This document shows, piece by piece, positions 7,518-9,757 of a stretch of 9,757 nt of DNA. The translations under genes were made by a program, and so were the position numbers. Origin of the DNA: Treponema sp. (GTDB lineage Bacteria > Spirochaetota > Spirochaetia > Treponematales > Breznakiellaceae). The stretch spans positions 1-9,757 of the forward strand of contig JAIRMT010000048.1 in the NCBI GenBank assembly GCA_031258505.1, written 5' to 3'. Positions within the stretch are counted from its first letter, which is position 1, and each line of letters opens with the position of its first letter. The notes under the pieces are model-generated. The model did not search any database and was not told where the DNA came from. It saw only the letters and a program-made list of their open reading frames with translations.

Positions 7518-8885
7518 CTAAAATGCCAGTTCCGCGACGCCCACAGGTCGTATCCTCAGTACAGTAAGCGCGCCTACGTCGAAGACCGCTTCGATGCTTT
7601 GCCGGTACGCATCAAGCGCCTCAAGCGGAATATACGTCTGTATGGTTCCGGCGAATCCGCCGCCATGTACACGGCATACGCCGCGAATTTGGTTCTGGTC
7701 AAAAAATTCCTGCGTCAGCGCCAGCGCGAGACTGATGCCCTGTTCACGCGGGTTTTGGGGCGAATAAACATTCTGTAAGAGTTCCCATGATGACGTACCT
7801 GAGCGGTGTATAAGTTCAAAGTATCTTTGCTCAATAGTCGCTCTGGTTTCCGCGAGTATGCTTCTGCCTGCCGACGGCTCGTTTGGCGATAGCTGCGCCA
7901 GCCTCTTTGCCGCCTCTTCCAGTAGTGCCTGCATAGCGTCAACACGCTTATTCTCTTTATAGAAATGCAGTGCGCGAAGCACCGCGCGGTCGCCCAGGTT
8001 TGCGCGTAACTCGGCGGCGTGGCTGATGAGCATCGTACTGTCCACTTCCCGCAGTACGTCCTTGCCAAAGTGTCGGGCAACAGCCTTCATCTCTTCAGAA
8101 GCAGCGGCGTAGTCAGCGGTGAGATCAGCGTGACTGCCGCGTGTGTTTACCACACAAAGGGCGTAACCAAGCCTCTCAAGGTCAAAGTCGATCTGTTTGA
8201 TAAGCGGCTTGACGGGATCGGCAAAGTCAATAGCGATCGCGCCGCCAAAGGCGCATGCGCACTGGTCCATAAGGCCGCAGGGCTTACCGAAGTATTCGTT
8301 CTCAGCTTTCTGACAAATCTGCGCAATTTCCAGCGCAGTGAGCTTACCTTCGCCATAGAGCTTGTCGAATATCTTGCAAAACAGCACTTCCACTGCTGCT
8401 GACGATGACAAGCCGGAACCGGGCAGTACCGTAGGATTCGCGTTTACAGTGAATCCGCCGAGCTGTACGCCCCGTCGCGTGAAATCAGCGGCAATACCGC
8501 GTATCAACGCTTCGGTCGTACCTTGTTCAGCTGGGCGCATGGAAATGTCTGAAATATCAAGCTCCACATCAGGATAAGCAGTGGAACGGAAGAACACGAC
8601 CTTGTCATCCCGTTTGGAAACCACAGCCACTGAGTCCAGTTGTATGGACGCGGCCAAAACCTTACCTCGGTTATGGTCAGTATGGTTTCCGCCAAGTTCA
8701 GTGCGGCCTGCGGCGGTGAAGACGCGCAGGTCAGCGTCGCCAGCTACCTTAAGCTCGACCAGTCCTTCAATAAGCGCGGAGTAGCGCTTGCGCGCGTCGG
8801 CAACGCCGGCCTTGCCATAGAGAGACGCAAAAAGCGGCTCAGACTCTGGCGCGTTGATACGTTGGGTTAAATCTTTGCTGTTCAT
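7518..8885 (-). CDS. galK: Galactokinase-family GHMP sugar kinase
   Basis: A 455-residue GHMP kinase. Galactokinase converts galactose plus ATP to galactose 1-phosphate, the entry to the Leloir pathway. Motif 1 is GRTELGGNHTDHNRG (60-74), the ATP loop is PTVLPGSGLSSSAA (151-164), the catalytic aspartate is Asp207 in GKPCGLMDQ, and motif 3 is HGGGFAGT (407-414). Motif 1 deviates from the classic GRVNLIGEHTDY: the sugar-contacting Glu is Asn67 and the final Tyr is His71. I recall similar GNHTDH forms in kinases annotated galactokinase in other anaerobes, so this may be a subfamily trait, but another sugar substrate is possible. The start is ATG 8885, with GGAG at 8893-8896 7 nt before it. The frame is open upstream but that sequence is unlike any kinase N-terminus. 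It is the first gene of a five-gene same-strand string. No other gal gene is in the window. Confidence 0.9.
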   Translation of the reverse strand: MNSKDLTQRINAPESEPLFASLYGKAGVADARKRYSALIEGLVELKVAGDADLRVFTAAGRTELGGNHTDHNRGKVLAASIQLDSVAVVSKRDDKVVFFRSTAYPDVELDISDISMRPAEQGTTEALIRGIAADFTRRGVQLGGFTVNANPTVLPGSGLSSSAAVEVLFCKIFDKLYGEGKLTALEIAQICQKAENEYFGKPCGLMDQCACAFGGAIAIDFADPVKPLIKQIDFDLERLGYALCVVNTRGSHADLTADYAAASEEMKAVARHFGKDVLREVDSTMLISHAAELRANLGDRAVLRALHFYKENKRVDAMQALLEEAAKRLAQLSPNEPSAGRSILAETRATIEQRYFELIHRSGTSSWELLQNVYSPQNPREQGISLALALTQEFFDQNQIRGVCRVHGGGFAGTIQTYIPLEALDAYRQSIEAVFDVGALTVLRIRPVGVAELAF

Positions 8886-8910
8886 GCTTATGCTCCTATA
8901 TAAATTATAG

Positions 8911-8938
8911 ATTAAACTTAACATGATGAAGGCGTGAA
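8911..8938 (-). promoter_or_regulatory. Candidate promoter for the galK-methyltransferase-tetR-cheR-cheB string
   Basis: On the minus strand, TTCACG (8933-8938, four of six to TTGACA) and TTTAAT (8911-8916, five of six to TATAAT) are 16 nt apart. They place the start near 8904 and give a short leader holding the GGAG site. A perfect TATAAT also occurs at 8904-8909 but would put the start almost on the ribosome site. CTATA-TAAAT-TATAG (8896-8910) is a small symmetrical sequence over the proposed start that could be an operator. Consensus-based only. Confidence 0.35.
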
Positions 8939-9214
8939 TGTCTTGTGTAGATAGAAGAGTCAGGGTCAACAACCCCTCGCCTTTTAAGGCGCGTCTAAAA
9001 GTAGGGCTTGAGGCTTGGGTCGATTGCTCGGCTTGCTCCTCGAAATTTCTGCTTCCCACGGCAGTTTCACCCTTGTTGCCAAGAGCCAGAGCCGCCATGT
9101 CTACAGACCCAAGCCCAGACAAAAGCGGGCCGCTGGTAACGATGGTTGAAGAAATATAAGCATGGACTGAGAGACAATTCGTCTGCTATGCGGAACAGCA
9201 GCGGTATTGTTGTT
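8939..9214. other. Intergenic region without a convincing gene; contains inverted repeats
   Basis: With the promoter bases this is about 330 bp between the kinase start and the next gene. A 10-bp perfect inverted repeat, GGCTTGGGTC (9012-9021) and GACCCAAGCC (9106-9115), encloses 84 nt. A short palindrome CGCCTT-TT-AAGGCG lies at 8978-8991, and a 5-bp arm pair at 9183-9187 and 9197-9201. Both strands are open over much of this stretch (minus 9185 to the kinase start; plus 8938-9159), but neither product shows a domain I recognise and neither has a strong ribosome site. It could be a decayed gene or a dispersed repeat. Confidence 0.4.
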
Positions 9215-9757
9215 TCAATACGCTTTCAGCGGCACATCGAAAGACTCTATCGTGTCGCCGTCCTGTTTCAGAACGCCAACGCCAAAGTTCCGCGCATTTT
9301 CTATGACCGTTCCATCCATCGACAGCCCAGCAATCCCCAAGTACAGCGTATAGTTCTTGTATTCGGGAAAGAACCTGCGGAACTGCTCCACTTTTCTTGT
9401 CGCCATCTCTTGGGGCAAGGATGGGTGAATACGGTGCTTCACCTCAATAATAGCAACCGCTTCATGGTTCACCATAACAAGGTCAAACTCGCAAGACGTA
9501 CCTTTGCGCTCTTTTGTGAGGTTCGGAATAAGTTCTTCAAAGTGTATGTTCCCGAACATCAGGGACTTGGCAAGCGCCGTATGGAAATACGTCTCAGCCG
9601 CGTAGCCGATATTCGTATCTATGTTGCCGACTTGCTTACACACTTTATCAACAAGCTGCTTAGTCTCCTGAAGCCCGCGGGTGGTCTCCTTAACCATGAG
9701 CTCAGTCTCCTTCTGCGCCTCAAACACTTTATCAACAAGCTGCTTAGTCTCCTGAAG
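9215..9757 (-). CDS. Coiled-coil protein with PD-(D/E)XK nuclease-like domain, N-terminus outside window
   Basis: The frame runs open from the right edge to a TGA at 9215-9217, giving 180 visible residues; the true start lies beyond the window. The first roughly 45 residues are charged and heptad-like with a recurring LQETKQLVDKV (visible residues 1-11 and 29-39), predicting a coiled coil. The rest carries a PD-(D/E)XK-type core: a helix with Glu55, then CEFDLVMVNHEAVAIIEVKHR (89-109), giving Asp92, Glu105 and Lys107 as the probable metal-binding and catalytic set. KVEQFRRFFPEYKNYTLYLG follows, a strand-helix pattern I associate with a hypothetical protein family common in treponemes, often with QET/KET coiled-coil repeats of variable number. 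Function is unknown; nuclease activity is inferred from the fold motif only. GTG 9727 is internal to the coiled coil and not a likely start. Confidence 0.8.
   Translation of the reverse strand, partial: LQETKQLVDKVFEAQKETELMVKETTRGLQETKQLVDKVCKQVGNIDTNIGYAAETYFHTALAKSLMFGNIHFEELIPNLTKERKGTSCEFDLVMVNHEAVAIIEVKHRIHPSLPQEMATRKVEQFRRFFPEYKNYTLYLGIAGLSMDGTVIENARNFGVGVLKQDGDTIESFDVPLKAY
9640..9757 (-). repeat. Exact 34-bp direct repeat, 84-bp period, inside the coiled-coil coding region
   Basis: Bases 9640-9673 and 9724-9757 are identical (beginning ACACTTTATCAACAAGC, ending CTCCTGAAG) and the second copy runs into the window edge. The period is 84 bp, or 28 codons, equal to four heptads, so copy-number change would keep both frame and coiled-coil register. 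The 50 bp between the copies encode related KET/QET residues. More units may lie beyond the edge. Confidence 0.85.

Noticed and set aside
8886..9122. Upstream extension of the kinase frame on the minus strand
   Set aside because: It would add about 79 residues not seen in galactokinases. The ATG at 8885 has a GGAG at good spacing and promoter-like bases lie inside the extension.
8938..9159. Small plus-strand open frame before the kinase gene
   Set aside because: Weak AAGG only upstream, no known domain, and the opposite strand is open over the same bases. Kept as a low-interest observation, not a gene.
9183..9201. CTGCT/AGCAG hairpin downstream of the coiled-coil gene
   Set aside because: Five-base stem with no following T-run; not enough for a terminator call.

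Overview
The window (about half G+C) looks like a chromosomal segment from a spirochete, most probably a Treponema-type organism. This is inferred from three things: a second EF-G of the spirochete/mitochondrial EF-G2 type, a cheR-cheB pair of spirochete style, and a coiled-coil plus PD-(D/E)XK protein of a kind I associate with treponemes. The composition would fit a termite-gut-like treponeme better than a host-restricted pathogen, but no sequence search was possible.

Layout. The left edge (1-264) carries the 3' end of a REP-associated (Y1/IS200-like) transposase gene. It is followed by about 258 bp of non-coding DNA with imperfect direct repeats and a stem-loop, ending in a plausible promoter. 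Two plus-strand genes follow as a tight pair: an EF-G paralogue (523-2550) and an iron-type alcohol dehydrogenase (2554-3666), 3 nt apart. They converge on a long minus-strand gene string, with only 44 bp and small palindromes between the two units.

The minus-strand string reads, in transcription order, galactokinase-family kinase (8885-7518), THUMP-type RNA N2-guanine methyltransferase (7506-6340), TetR-family regulator (6356-5724), cheR (5714-4893) and cheB (4880-3711). Spacings are 11 nt, a 17-nt overlap, 9 nt and 12 nt, so one transcript from the candidate promoter at 8911-8938 could cover all five. Upstream lie about 330 bp without a convincing gene. At the right edge is the C-terminal part of a minus-strand coiled-coil/PD-(D/E)XK-like protein whose coiled coil contains an exact 34-bp DNA repeat.

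Functionally, CheR methylates and CheB demethylates or deamidates chemoreceptors, so these two form the adaptation arm of chemotaxis. Their co-directional placement behind a sugar kinase and a TetR regulator might link sugar status and chemotactic adaptation, though this is inference. The EF-G paralogue has lost the domain IV tip residues needed for translocation and is therefore more likely a ribosome recycling factor than the main translocase. I found no clear novel multi-gene system. The most distinctive points are the EF-G tip, the composition of the tetR-cheR-cheB string, the altered galactokinase signature and the repeat-bearing nuclease-like protein.
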